Shown: positions 46,819 through 57,004 of the stretch, in pieces
Position numbering within the stretch: position 1 is the stretch's first letter
Layout of the letters: every line of letters starts with the position of its first letter
From: Streptococcus mitis
Lineage (GTDB): Bacteria > Bacillota > Bacilli > Lactobacillales > Streptococcaceae
Direction: 5' to 3'
DNA: 64,000 nt
NCBI RefSeq assembly: GCF_901542415.1
Contig: NZ_CABEHV010000004.1
Location: 1,178,001 to 1,242,000 of the forward strand
Notes under the pieces: generated by a model
Told to the model about the DNA's origin: nothing
Database searches by the model: none
The model's input: the letters and a program-made list of their open reading frames with translations, nothing else
Program-made: the position numbers and the translations under genes

Positions 46819-47886
46819 CTAGTCAGCCAGATGGGCAAATCCCATTTTTTCACGGATCTTATCATGGAGATTTGCAATCACAGCTGGTTTTTCTACTTTT
46901 GGAGCATCCTCATGAAGTAGCCAAGTTTTAGCCCAATGTGTCTCTGATACTGAGAATTGAGGAGCTTTTTGTTCGAAGTCAATCTGCATTGCATAGTCAG
47001 AACGCAAGGCAAAGGCATCCCCTTTCAGGTCAGTATAAAGTGACGGAGGTGTTCCTGGGATTGAGTAAAGATCCCCTTTATCATCAGCAAGCTGAGGCAA
47101 GCTAGACAAGAGACTCCATGTATATGGATGGCGAGGGTCATAGAAGACTTCCTCAACAGTTCCATACTCAACGATTTCTCCTGCATACATAACCGCTACC
47201 TTATCCGCAATACTTGCTACCACACCAAGGTCGTGAGTGATAAAGATTGTTGTGAAATGGTACTCGTTTTGTAAAGATTTCAGCAAATCAATAATCTGTG
47301 CTTGGATGGTCACATCCAAGGCAGTTGTTGGCTCATCACATATCAAGACATCAGGTCGGCAAGCAAGGGCAATGGCAATAACGATACGTTGACGCATTCC
47401 TCCAGAATATTGGAATGGGTATTCATCAAAACGTCTATCTGCGTCTGGAATCCCAACCTTATTCATGTAGTCAATGGCCAATTCTTTCGCTTCTTTAGCT
47501 GTTTTTCCTTGGTGTTTTACAATAACTTCTGTAATCTGACTACCAATTGTTTTAATTGGGTCCAAACTAGTCATTGGATCTTGGAAGATAGTCGCAATCT
47601 TAGCCCCACGAATTTGTTCCCAATCTTTATGAGAAGATAAAGCTGTCAAATCTTGACCACGGTAGTCAATACTACCTTGGGCAATGCGACCATTTTCTTC
47701 AAGCATACCTGTGAAAGTCTTTGTCAAAACAGATTTTCCTGATCCTGACTCACCTACCAAGGCTAATACTTCTCCTTCAACTAGTTCAAGGGAAACGCCT
47801 CGAATGGCTGTCAATACTTTGTCACGAACGTCAAATTCCACGACAATATCGCGAGCAGTCAAAATTACATTTTTTTCTTTTGTCAT
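46819..47886 (-). CDS. amiE: Oligopeptide ABC transporter ATPase AmiE
   Basis: A 355-residue OppD-type ATPase: Walker A GESGSGKS (45-52), signature YSGGMRQRI, Walker B VLICDEP, switch THDLGV, and the Opp C-terminal region [13 protein letters not shown]. The start is 8 nt after the amiD stop, with AGGAG upstream. Same operon as the other ami genes. Confidence 0.96.
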   Translation of the reverse strand: MTKEKNVILTARDIVVEFDVRDKVLTAIRGVSLELVEGEVLALVGESGSGKSVLTKTFTGMLEENGRIAQGSIDYRGQDLTALSSHKDWEQIRGAKIATIFQDPMTSLDPIKTIGSQITEVIVKHQGKTAKEAKELAIDYMNKVGIPDADRRFDEYPFQYSGGMRQRIVIAIALACRPDVLICDEPTTALDVTIQAQIIDLLKSLQNEYHFTTIFITHDLGVVASIADKVAVMYAGEIVEYGTVEEVFYDPRHPYTWSLLSSLPQLADDKGDLYSIPGTPPSLYTDLKGDAFALRSDYAMQIDFEQKAPQFSVSETHWAKTWLLHEDAPKVEKPAVIANLHDKIREKMGFAHLAD

Positions 47887-47894
47887 TTCTACTC

Positions 47895-48821
47895 CTATCT
47901 ATGTGTACGTGGATCACTAGCATCCGCTAAGTTTTGACCAACTACGAAAAGGGACAAGGATACCAAGACAAGAGTTGTCAATGGAATCCAGAACAAGTAA
48001 GCATTTGTTGTTACGTTTTGTGAATAATCTGAAATCAAACGCCCCAAACTTGGCACGGTAATCGGTAATCCAAGACCGAAGAATGACAAGAAGGCTTCGT
48101 ATGAGATAAAACTTGGAAGCATTTGAGTCATGGTCGTCACAATAACAGATACCAATTGTGGCATAATGTTTTTGGCAACAATCTTCAAGGTTGGTGTTCC
48201 CAAAGTACGTGATGCTAAGTTGTATTCCAAATCACGATAGCGCAAAATTTGCACACGGATCATAAAGGCAATCCCAATCCATGTTGTCACACTCATGGCA
48301 AAAATCAGATTCCAGAATCCAGCTCCGATTGAGTAAGTCAAGACAATGACAATCAAAAGAGATGGGATGTTTGAGATGACGTTATAGACTTCCATCATCA
48401 CGCGGTCAACTGATTTTGAAATTCCCCAAATACCACCGACAAAAACACCGATAACCAAGTTAATCACTGTCGCAATCACAGAAATGAGGATAGAGTTACG
48501 AGCTCCGAACCAGACACCGTCAAAAAGAGATTTACCGTTACTGTCTGTACCGAACCAATGCTCAGCATTTGGCTTGATATAACGAGCACTAAAGTCGTTT
48601 ACCTTGCTGACATCATTGAAATCAAACTTAGAAAACATTGGGTAGATGAAACTCATCAAAATGATAGCTACCAAAATTCCCAGCATGACTACAGTTGATT
48701 TTTTCTTCATAAATTGTCTAAACACTGAGCCCCAGTATGAATAGGCTGGCGCATCAATGGCTTCAGAGGCAAAATCGTCACGTTTTACGAACTGAAATTT
48801 TTCTTTATCGATTGTAGACAT
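47895..48821 (-). CDS. amiD: Oligopeptide ABC transporter permease AmiD
   Basis: A 308-residue OppC-type permease with six helices: N-terminal anchor at about 40-60 and the BPD_transp_1 core (about 110-290), coupling motif [19 protein letters not shown]. It shares the TAATG junction with amiC (1-nt overlap). Forms the channel with AmiC. Confidence 0.95.
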   Translation of the reverse strand: MSTIDKEKFQFVKRDDFASEAIDAPAYSYWGSVFRQFMKKKSTVVMLGILVAIILMSFIYPMFSKFDFNDVSKVNDFSARYIKPNAEHWFGTDSNGKSLFDGVWFGARNSILISVIATVINLVIGVFVGGIWGISKSVDRVMMEVYNVISNIPSLLIVIVLTYSIGAGFWNLIFAMSVTTWIGIAFMIRVQILRYRDLEYNLASRTLGTPTLKIVAKNIMPQLVSVIVTTMTQMLPSFISYEAFLSFFGLGLPITVPSLGRLISDYSQNVTTNAYLFWIPLTTLVLVSLSLFVVGQNLADASDPRTHR

Positions 48822-50317
48822 TATTTGCCTCCTTTCTCAGTCAATTTAATACGTGGGTCAATAATAGTCATCCAAATATCTCCTAAAAGAAGTGAGAAGA
48901 TAGAAATACATGTAAAGATGAAGACAAGACCAACGACCATAGAGTTATTAGATGCTTTTACAGAGTCAATCAACATTTTACCCATACCTGGGAAAGCGAA
49001 GACTGTTTCAGTAAGGGTTGCACCACCGATAACCCCGATAACAGCACCAGGAATTCCTGAAACCAGCGGAACCATGGCATTTTTAAAGATGTGTTTGTTT
49101 GAAATTTCTTTTTCAGACAAACCTTTTGCACGAGCGAAACGAACAAAATCTTGAGATTGCAAGTCAATCATGTAACGACGAATCCAAATAGCTGTACCAG
49201 GAGCACCCAACAAACCAAGGATAACTGCTGGTAAAACATACGAACGCCAATCTCCAGCACCCAAGATAGGGAATGAATCTGGCAAGCCGATTGAAGAACC
49301 AGCCAAACGGATAATATAAACCAAGGCAATTGTTGGAAGAGCCATCAAGAAGGTCAAAGCCCCTGTTGAGAAGCTATCAATCCAAGTGTTCTTGAAGCGA
49401 GCCATAGCTGAACCAAGTGGCACAGCAATCGCATAAGAAATCACCAAACCGATCAATCCAACGACAGCAGAGCTGGCAATCATAGAAGGATATTGGTAAT
49501 TGCTTTCCGTAGCTGTATAAGGGTCATCTTTTCCGTAGTTGGCTACTTCACGAGAGTCAGCCTGACTAGGTGATTTGTAGGTTCTTGAGTAAATATTTAC
49601 AGAAGAAGTTTTCTTACCTGTTGGGAACTGAACTTGAGATGTTTTTGTTTGTCCTTGTCCCTGAGTAATAACCTGTAAAACAGGGCTATTAGCATAGGTT
49701 GGATAAGAGTCACCTAAATTAATGTTCACAAAATTTTGATGCACAAATGGGAACTGACTGTTGAAGTACAAGAGATATTTGTGTTTAGTTCCTGAACCGA
49801 CCAAGGACCATCCGATAGCTGGATCGTTTTCGAAACGAAGGTAACGTTTCAAGTCTGGATTTTCAGGGTCTTGAATTTTATTTGTATGGTCAATGTCAAT
49901 CAAGTTAGCATAGAATTTGAAAACACGTTCAAAAATCGGGATTTCACGCGTAGCGTAGAATTGGCCACTTTCAGTAAATTCTCCCAGGGTCCAACCATGA
50001 CCGATTTGTTTGATGTATTTTTCATAGATAGCCTTGTTTGTGTCATTCGCTTCAACGGTTACAGAAGCATCCATCTGGCTAGCTTTTTCTTGCAACTCTT
50101 TGGTATCGTAGTACTCGATATAGCCCATACGCTCATAAACAGTATTCTCATAGTTATCACGTTTATCAGCAGTTGTCGCAATCTTGTTATAGTTGGTATC
50201 CTGTTTGAAAATCAATTTTCGAGGAACCATTGTATAGATAATCGTGTAAGTCAAGGTTGTTACTAAGAAGATAGAAACCAATGACCGCAAAACACGCATA
50301 AAAATATATTTTTTCAT
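48821..50317 (-). CDS. amiC: Oligopeptide ABC transporter permease AmiC
   Basis: A 498-residue OppB-type permease, longer than most OppB because of a large extracytoplasmic insertion between helix 1 (about 8-30) and helix 2 (about 280-300), as in pneumococcal AmiC. The core coupling loop reads [22 protein letters not shown] (partly). It starts 66 nt after the amiA stop; GGAAATG precedes the ATG. Confidence 0.95.
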   Translation of the reverse strand: MKKYIFMRVLRSLVSIFLVTTLTYTIIYTMVPRKLIFKQDTNYNKIATTADKRDNYENTVYERMGYIEYYDTKELQEKASQMDASVTVEANDTNKAIYEKYIKQIGHGWTLGEFTESGQFYATREIPIFERVFKFYANLIDIDHTNKIQDPENPDLKRYLRFENDPAIGWSLVGSGTKHKYLLYFNSQFPFVHQNFVNINLGDSYPTYANSPVLQVITQGQGQTKTSQVQFPTGKKTSSVNIYSRTYKSPSQADSREVANYGKDDPYTATESNYQYPSMIASSAVVGLIGLVISYAIAVPLGSAMARFKNTWIDSFSTGALTFLMALPTIALVYIIRLAGSSIGLPDSFPILGAGDWRSYVLPAVILGLLGAPGTAIWIRRYMIDLQSQDFVRFARAKGLSEKEISNKHIFKNAMVPLVSGIPGAVIGVIGGATLTETVFAFPGMGKMLIDSVKASNNSMVVGLVFIFTCISIFSLLLGDIWMTIIDPRIKLTEKGGK

Positions 50318-50383
50318 ATCATTTCCTTTAAAAATCCCAAAAGAACCTTCTCCTCATGGAGAGAAAGTTCTATTGAAAATTAT

Positions 50384-52372
50384 TTACTTCACATGACTTG
50401 CCAATTCTTTTTGAGCTTTCTCGTTTGACTCAGTCTTTTCTTTCAACCATTTTTCACGAGCTTTTTCATACTCTTCTTTGGTGATTGCTTTTTCACCAAC
50501 TTCAGTGTACTTCAAGTATCCTGAATTTTCACCTTTAAGGCCGGCTACTGAATATGAGGAGCTAAATGGTAGAACTTTTGAAACATATGAAACGGCTGTT
50601 TCTTTAGGAGAAGCCATTACTGGAATTGTCAAAGCATTGTCAGTCAACCAAGCTTGTGCTACCGCGTATTTTTCATAACGTTTTTGAACATCTTGGTTTT
50701 CGCTGTTTGCGTCATCAAGTAATTTTCCATAGTCAGCTAAACCAAGTTTGCTTACTACTGATGCATCTGTGTTTTGGTCAATACCAAGGTAAAGACGAGT
50801 ACTTCCTCCCTTAAGGACGAATTGATCCAAGAAAGTAGAAGGATCTTGATAGTCAGGGTTCCATCCTAGCAAGGTATGGATATCCCAGTCTTGTTCTTTA
50901 GCTGTTGGAGCGCTAAATGAAATTGGTAAAGCTTCTGCTTGAGTCATTTGTTGTAAGTCTACAACAACATTATCTGAACCCAATACTTTTTCAATTGATT
51001 GTTTCAATGATTGAACACGGTTTACAACCGCTGTTGATTCTTGGATAACCAAGGCATCCAAGTGGATTGGGAATTCAACACCGTCAGCTTGTAGGCTTGA
51101 TTTAGCTTTAGCAAAGACTTCTTTAGCTTTTTCTTCATTGTAAAGTCCATTTTGAGAATCTGCTAGAGACACGTTTGACCAAGTAGAAGAATTTGTCTTA
51201 GCCAAGCTATCTTGTACCAATTCACCAAATGTTTTCTTACCAACTTGAAGATTATAAGGTGCAAACGTATTACGGATGGCTACTGCAGCTCCATCAGTAC
51301 CATTTGTTTGAGCTGAATAAGAATTGCGATCGACCGCAAAGTTCAAGGCTTGACGGAATTCTTTATTTAGCAATGCTTTCTGAGTAGATGTCTTTTGGGC
51401 ATCACTTGTTTTGGCAGTGTGGTTATAGGTTGTACGGCCATAGTTCAAGCTGACAGTTGCAACACCCGCACCTGGTTCGTTAAAGTAAATGTTATCTTTG
51501 AAGTCGGCTGCATATTTTTCATATGTAGAACTTGTAGGGAAGATACGAGCCTTGCTATATTGACCATCGGCAAAACCTTTAGCAATCACATCTTGGTCCT
51601 TACCATCCCAGAAAGTGAACTTAACGTTCTCAATTTTTACATTTTCTTTGTCCCAGTAAGCATCATTTTTAGCCATCTCGATAGATGATTTTGGAGTTAC
51701 AGATTTTAAGACAAATGGACCGTTATAAAGAATAGAGTTAGCATCGGTTGGGGCACCAAAACCTTCCCCTTTTGAAGTTAAGAATTCTTCATTAACCGGC
51801 ATCAAAACACCACTAGTGGTCTTGTCATTCCAGAAAGTTTCTGGCTGGTTCAAGGTATATTCTAGTGTTTGATCATCAAGCGCTTTTACTCCAACGGTTG
51901 AAAAATCGCTTGTTTCACCCTTGATATAGGCTTCTAATCCCTTAATAGAAGAGCTAACGATTGAAAGTCCTTTTGATTTTCCATCTACGGCGTGTTTCAA
52001 ACCAGTAACGAAGTCTTTAGCAGTTACAGGAGCGTATTCTTCTCCCTCTGCTGTAACCCATTTAGCATCCTTACGGATTTTATAGGTATAAGTCAAACCA
52101 TCTTTTGAAACTGTCCATGATTCAGCAATAGAAGGAACCAAGTTACCATATTTATCATTAGCCAACAAACCATCTACAGCATTTGTTGTGACGAATGATG
52201 TTGAATCGATATTGCTGACGATATAATCCAAGGTTTCTGGATCTGTTTGATAAACATATTGGTAATCTTTTGCTAGTTTAGCATTATTCGAACTAGTGTT
52301 TGAACACGCAGCTAGAACTCCTGACGCTAATAAGGTAGCTCCCGCTACAGCAAGCACTTGACTTTTTTTCAT
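50384..52372 (-). CDS. amiA: Oligopeptide-binding lipoprotein AmiA
   Basis: A 662-residue SBP_bac_5 lipoprotein: signal peptide 1-22, lipobox VLAAC with acylated Cys23, then QYVYQTDPETLDYIVSN and the OppA-type fold. It captures oligopeptides for AmiCDEF and is a receptor for signalling and bacterial interspecies peptides in pneumococcus. AGAGGAG precedes the ATG. First gene of the operon. Confidence 0.96.
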   Translation of the reverse strand: MKKSQVLAVAGATLLASGVLAACSNTSSNNAKLAKDYQYVYQTDPETLDYIVSNIDSTSFVTTNAVDGLLANDKYGNLVPSIAESWTVSKDGLTYTYKIRKDAKWVTAEGEEYAPVTAKDFVTGLKHAVDGKSKGLSIVSSSIKGLEAYIKGETSDFSTVGVKALDDQTLEYTLNQPETFWNDKTTSGVLMPVNEEFLTSKGEGFGAPTDANSILYNGPFVLKSVTPKSSIEMAKNDAYWDKENVKIENVKFTFWDGKDQDVIAKGFADGQYSKARIFPTSSTYEKYAADFKDNIYFNEPGAGVATVSLNYGRTTYNHTAKTSDAQKTSTQKALLNKEFRQALNFAVDRNSYSAQTNGTDGAAVAIRNTFAPYNLQVGKKTFGELVQDSLAKTNSSTWSNVSLADSQNGLYNEEKAKEVFAKAKSSLQADGVEFPIHLDALVIQESTAVVNRVQSLKQSIEKVLGSDNVVVDLQQMTQAEALPISFSAPTAKEQDWDIHTLLGWNPDYQDPSTFLDQFVLKGGSTRLYLGIDQNTDASVVSKLGLADYGKLLDDANSENQDVQKRYEKYAVAQAWLTDNALTIPVMASPKETAVSYVSKVLPFSSSYSVAGLKGENSGYLKYTEVGEKAITKEEYEKAREKWLKEKTESNEKAQKELASHVK

Positions 52373-52412
52373 TTATTTACTCCTCTTATAAATAAAGTAT
52401 AGGTTATCATCA

Positions 52413-52441
52413 ATTATATCATAGATTTCAAGAAAAGTAAA
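52413..52441 (-). promoter_or_regulatory. ami operon promoter
   Basis: Minus strand TATAAT at 52413-52418 with a weak -35 (TTTACT, 52436-52441, 17-nt spacer), about 40 nt before amiA. The second IS30-family copy begins only 37 nt upstream of this -35. Confidence 0.6.
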
Positions 52442-52589
52442 CGAATTTTCAGAATATTTAGGCTTATTGATACAAAAGCTAATTTCTCAAAGTAACTTCC
52501 ACTTGCCCAACCAAAGTGGAAATTAGTCTAAAACGGATTTTTATGGTGGAATTAAGTGTGAGACGTTTGAGTTAGAAATGAGGTCTACT

Positions 52590-53756
52590 ATGACAAAACA
52601 TAAACACCTTACCCTTTCAGACCGTAATGATATCCAATTAGGCTTAGAGCGCGGTGAAACCTTCAAAGCTATCGGACAATCCATTCTAAAAGACCCAACT
52701 ACTGTTTCCAAAGAAGTCAAACGAAACAGACAAGTCCGAGAGTCTACATGCGATAACCTTCCTTGCCCTTTACTCGATAAGGCTCCCTTTGTCTGTAATG
52801 GATGCCCTAAAAGAAGACAAAATTGTGGATTTAAAAAAATCTTCTACCTTGCTAAACAAGCTCAAAAACAGTACGAACAAACTCTTGTCGAAGCTCGTGA
52901 AGGAACTCCCCTTAATTCCAAGGCCTTCTGGGACATGGACAAAGTCATTTCTGATGGTGTTAAAAAGGGACAACACATCTATCATATCCTCAAAACTCAT
53001 AACCTTGATGTCAGTTCCTCAACCGTCTATCGACACATCCGAAAAGGATACCTATCTATCGCTCATATTGACCTAGCCAGAGCCGTTAAATTCAAAGAAA
53101 GACGGAAAAGGAAACTACCTTCCATCCCTAAAGAAGCTAAAAAAGGCCGTTCCTATGAGGATTTCCAAAACTATTTAGTCCTTAATCAACTAGACTCTTG
53201 GCTGGAAATGGACACAGTTCTGGGGAGGATGGGAGGTAAAGTCCTACTTACCTTCAACCTGTCTTTCTGTAACTTTATCTTCGCTAGGCTTCTGGATAAT
53301 AAAACTGCCCTTGAGGTTACCAAACACCTCTATACCATCAAGAACACTCTTCATGAAGCTGATAAAGATTTCTTCCAACTCTTTCCTGTCATTCTTACCG
53401 ATAATGGTGGAGAGTTTGCCAGGGTTGATGATATCGAAATGGATGTGCGAGGAGAGAGTAAACTCTTCTTTTGTGACCCTAATCGCTCTGACCAGAAAGG
53501 GAGAATTGAGAAAAACCACACACTGATTCGAGACATTCTACCTAAGGGAACTGCTTTTGACAACTTAACTCAAGAGGACATCAATCTCGTCTGCTCTCAT
53601 GTCAACAGTGTCAAACGTGCTGCTTTGAATGGAAAGTCAGCCTATGAGCTCTTTGCCTTTACCTATGGAGAAGAGATTCCTAAGCTTCTAGGTATTTCTA
53701 AAATACCTGCAGAAGACGTCTGTCAGTCTTCGAAATTACTCCAACATAAGTTCTAA
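52590..53756 (+). CDS. IS30-family transposase (intact)
   Basis: A 388-residue DDE transposase. N-terminal HTH (LTLSDRNDIQLGLERGETF, FKAIGQSILKDPTTVSKEV), a Cys-rich segment (CNGCPKRRQNC), and the catalytic triad in EMDTVLG, LTDNGGEF and GRIEKNH (Asp about 208, Asp about 275, Glu about 310). ATG 52590 has GAGG 7 nt upstream; the Met four codons earlier does not. Presumably the active source of the frameshifted copy at 20.3-21.5 kb. Confidence 0.94.
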   Translation: MTKHKHLTLSDRNDIQLGLERGETFKAIGQSILKDPTTVSKEVKRNRQVRESTCDNLPCPLLDKAPFVCNGCPKRRQNCGFKKIFYLAKQAQKQYEQTLVEAREGTPLNSKAFWDMDKVISDGVKKGQHIYHILKTHNLDVSSSTVYRHIRKGYLSIAHIDLARAVKFKERRKRKLPSIPKEAKKGRSYEDFQNYLVLNQLDSWLEMDTVLGRMGGKVLLTFNLSFCNFIFARLLDNKTALEVTKHLYTIKNTLHEADKDFFQLFPVILTDNGGEFARVDDIEMDVRGESKLFFCDPNRSDQKGRIEKNHTLIRDILPKGTAFDNLTQEDINLVCSHVNSVKRAALNGKSAYELFAFTYGEEIPKLLGISKIPAEDVCQSSKLLQHKF

Positions 53757-53805
53757 AAACTAACCTTTAACCGCATTCAAACGTCTCACACTAACTTCCA
53801 CCATA

Positions 53806-54008
53806 GCGGAACTTAATCTGAAACGCTTTCAGATGAGGGGATTTTGTGCGCTCTTTTTTTCGATTCCTTTTGGTTACAAAAGCGATGAAATCAAGCATTA
53901 GTAAAACCAGTGGAACTTACCCTGACACGGATTTCCACTGGTTTTTAGGATTTTTATCAGACTAACTTCCACTTCTACTAGCGGTGGAACTTAGTTTGCG
54001 AATTTACC
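53806..54008 (+). repeat. Iterated GTGGAANTTA motifs in the IS end
   Basis: Between the transposase and the right end, variants of GTGGAA-N-TTA-NN-CTGA recur in both orientations (GCGGAACTTAATCTGA, AGTGGAACTTACCCTGA, AAGTGGAAGTTAGTCTGA on the minus strand, GGTGGAACTTAGTTTG). Further copies lie in the left 100 bp. They resemble transposase-binding sites, which is inference. Confidence 0.6.
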
Positions 54009-54036
54009 TATTGATACAAAAAATCTGAAAAAGCTA

Positions 54037-54065
54037 TTGACTGAAAATCATTTTCAAGGTATAAT
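54037..54065 (+). promoter_or_regulatory. tRNA-Cys promoter
   Basis: TTGACT (54037-54042), 17-nt spacer, TATAAT (54060-54065), 12 nt before the tRNA. Confidence 0.88.
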
Positions 54066-54077
54066 AATAAACGTTAA

Positions 54078-54148
54078 GGCGGTATAGCCAAGTGGTAAGG
54101 CACGGCTCTGCAAAAGCTTGATCGTCGGTTCAAATCCGTCTACCGCCT
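54078..54148 (+). tRNA. tRNA-Cys (GCA anticodon)
   Basis: 71-nt cloverleaf: acceptor GGCGGTA/TACCGCC, D arm GCCAAGTGGTAAGGC, anticodon loop CTGCAAA (GCA), T arm GTCGGTTCAAATCCGTC, discriminator T. CCA is not encoded. It has its own promoter and a downstream terminator. Confidence 0.95.
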
Positions 54149-54181
54149 TTCAATACCGAATTTATCGGAATTTATCAAGAC

Positions 54182-54209
54182 AAAAAGCCCGTAAAATAGG
54201 GCTTTTTTA
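54182..54209 (+). terminator. Terminator after tRNA-Cys
   Basis: AAAAAGCCC-GTAAAATA-GGGCTTTTTT: strong stem with T6 tail. Confidence 0.9.
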
Positions 54210-54235
54210 TTTTTATTTCATGATAAAAAAGGATA

Positions 54236-54295
54236 ACTTTAAAAAACTTTTGGGGCGAGTTTGGGGCTGAGTTTTTCGAGGGCACAATTCCCTCT
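54236..54295 (-). pseudogene. Possible integrase C-terminal tail (integration scar)
   Basis: Minus strand encodes ALEKLSPKLAPKVF then stop, resembling C-terminal ends of tyrosine integrases of phages and ICEs that insert at tRNA 3' ends. It lies about 90 nt from the 3' end of tRNA-Cys with no other phage sequence. Weak evidence; it may be chance. Confidence 0.35.
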
Positions 54296-54307
54296 TGAAA
54301 TCAACTG

Positions 54308-54345
54308 AAAAAAGCTTCGTCACGCCTGGTGACAAAAGCCTCTAG
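54308..54345 (-). terminator. Terminator of the CNNM/HlyC gene
   Basis: Minus strand AGGCTTTTGTCAC-CAGGC-GTGACGAAGCTTTTTTC: stem GTCAC/GTGAC extended by GCTTT/AAGC with bulges, T6 tail. Confidence 0.8.
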
Positions 54346-54346
54346 T

Positions 54347-55678
54347 TTACTCTGTTTCTTCTTCTATTTCAACTTCGGTAATTTGGACTTTTACCTTGGT
54401 AACACGTCCATTTTTCACCTTATCATTGGTTAGGATAAGTTGTTTGTTTTGGCTGACTAATTCATAACTGAGTTTCTCAGTCGTTGGAATGGTCCCCACT
54501 CCTGTCAAATAGTAACCAGCGATGGTATCAACGTCATCACTTTCCAGTTCAACATCAAAGTAGTCATTAAAATCATTGAGATTCATGGTACCTTGAACAA
54601 TATAAGTATCTTCTCCAATTTTATGAACTTCGATTTCAGCCTTATCTGTTTCGTCATCGATTTCCCCAACGATTTCTTCTAAGAGGTCTTCTAGGGTCAC
54701 CAAACCAGCCATCCCACCGTATTCATCTAGCAAGATTGCCATTTGTCTTTGGGTATTGCGCAATTCTTTTAACAAGTCATCCACAAAAATAGTTTCAGGA
54801 ACAAAAAGTGGATCTTGTAAGATTTTCTTCCAAACAATATTGTCAAAACCGTCCTCAAAGCCCGCCTTAAGGAGACTCTTGGTGTGAATAATCCCAATCA
54901 CATTGTCCTTATCCCCATCATAGACAGGGATACGAGAATAATTTTGTTTTAAAATACTTTGGATGATGGTCTGACTATCATCCTGAATATCCACCATAAA
55001 GGCATCCGTTCGAGGAACCATGACTTCTCTGGCCATTAATTCGTCCAGTGAAAAAATCCCTTGTAACATCTCAATTTCGTCAGCATCTAGTGTTTCTTCA
55101 CTATTTGTCAGCATGTACTCAATTTCATCACGGGTCATTTTTTCATCAGCATCATCAAAAGTCATTGGAGTCAAGCGACTCAAGAGATTGGTAGATGCAG
55201 ACAAGAGCCAAACAAAGGGACTAACTAGTTTCCCAAGCCCAATGATAACTGGCGCTGTACGAATCGCCAAGGCATCCTTTAGATTAAGAGCGATTCTCTT
55301 AGGATACAATTCCCCAAAAACGATGGAAATATAAGTCAAAAATGCTAAAGATAGAAAACTTGCAACGGCATAAGATGTTTCGCCATTTCCAAGCCAAGAT
55401 GCAATTTCTCGTCCCAGAGTTTCTGCCAAACTCGCCCCTGATAAGATCGTAATCAGGGTAATCCCTACTTGAATGGTTGATAAAAAGTGGTTAGGATTTT
55501 CTAGTACCTTCAGCAGACGGATATAGCGTCTATCTCCTTCTTCTGCCTTTTGTTCAACCCGCGCACGATTTAGTGACACCATGGCCATTTCTGTGGCTGA
55601 GAAAAAGGCATTTAACACCGTCAAGATAAACAATAAAACAAATTGTAGCAACAAATTCTGACTACTTGGGTCTTCCAT
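54347..55678 (-). CDS. CNNM/HlyC-CorC family membrane protein
   Basis: A 443-residue protein: CNNM membrane domain (about 1-190, four helices), CBS pair (about 205-335; MVPRTDAFMVDI, YDGDKDNVIGIIHTKSLL) and CorC_HlyC domain (about 350-435). Homologues transport or sense magnesium, and the older name is haemolysin-like. It is a single gene with its own terminator. Substrate not proven. Confidence 0.9.
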   Translation of the reverse strand: MEDPSSQNLLLQFVLLFILTVLNAFFSATEMAMVSLNRARVEQKAEEGDRRYIRLLKVLENPNHFLSTIQVGITLITILSGASLAETLGREIASWLGNGETSYAVASFLSLAFLTYISIVFGELYPKRIALNLKDALAIRTAPVIIGLGKLVSPFVWLLSASTNLLSRLTPMTFDDADEKMTRDEIEYMLTNSEETLDADEIEMLQGIFSLDELMAREVMVPRTDAFMVDIQDDSQTIIQSILKQNYSRIPVYDGDKDNVIGIIHTKSLLKAGFEDGFDNIVWKKILQDPLFVPETIFVDDLLKELRNTQRQMAILLDEYGGMAGLVTLEDLLEEIVGEIDDETDKAEIEVHKIGEDTYIVQGTMNLNDFNDYFDVELESDDVDTIAGYYLTGVGTIPTTEKLSYELVSQNKQLILTNDKVKNGRVTKVKVQITEVEIEEETE

Positions 55679-55759
55679 AGTTCTTCTCCTAAAATAGTAT
55701 CTTACCCTCTATTATATCACAAAATATAGTCCAGTACATATTACATATTATTTTTTCTC

Positions 55760-55873
55760 ATACTCTTCGAAAATCTCTTTAAACCACGTCAGCTTCATCT
55801 GCAACCTCAAAGCTGTGCTTTGAGCAAGCTGCGGCTAGCTTCCTAATTTGCACTTTGATTTTCATTGAGTATC
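55760..55873 (+). repeat. BOX element (A-C form)
   Basis: ATACTCTTCGAAAATC...ACCACGTCAGC...GAGCAAGCTGCGGCTAGC...TTTCATTGAGTAT, lacking boxB, between CNNM and endA. The rest of gap 55679-55952 holds no gene. Confidence 0.92.
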
Positions 55874-55952
55874 CGTGTCTATTGTAGCTCTGCTTAAACT
55901 AGTAAGAAAGAACTCCTATATCCACAAATGACATAGGAGTTTATGTTATATT

Positions 55953-56996
<1,044 letters not shown>

Positions 56997-57004
<8 letters not shown>

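Larger units (their letters stand above)
52478..54008 (+). mobile_element. IS30-family insertion sequence, copy 2 (intact)
   Basis: 1531 bp between exact 13-bp direct repeats TATTGATACAAAA (52465-52477, 54009-54021). Terminal inverted repeats of about 50 nt are imperfect (GCTAATTTCTCAAAGTAAC... and GGTAAATTCGCAAACTAAG...). A second, nested pair of 26-nt inverted repeats (52545-52570 and 53777-53802, 24 of 26 matching) flanks the transposase gene. A hairpin AAAACCAGTGGAA/TTCCACTGGTTTT lies at about 53902-53947. Confidence 0.93.

Noticed and set aside
52545..53802. A smaller IS bounded by the inner 26-nt inverted repeats
   Set aside because: Both genomic copies share the same outer ends and have 13-bp duplications at those outer ends, so the 1531-bp unit is what moved.
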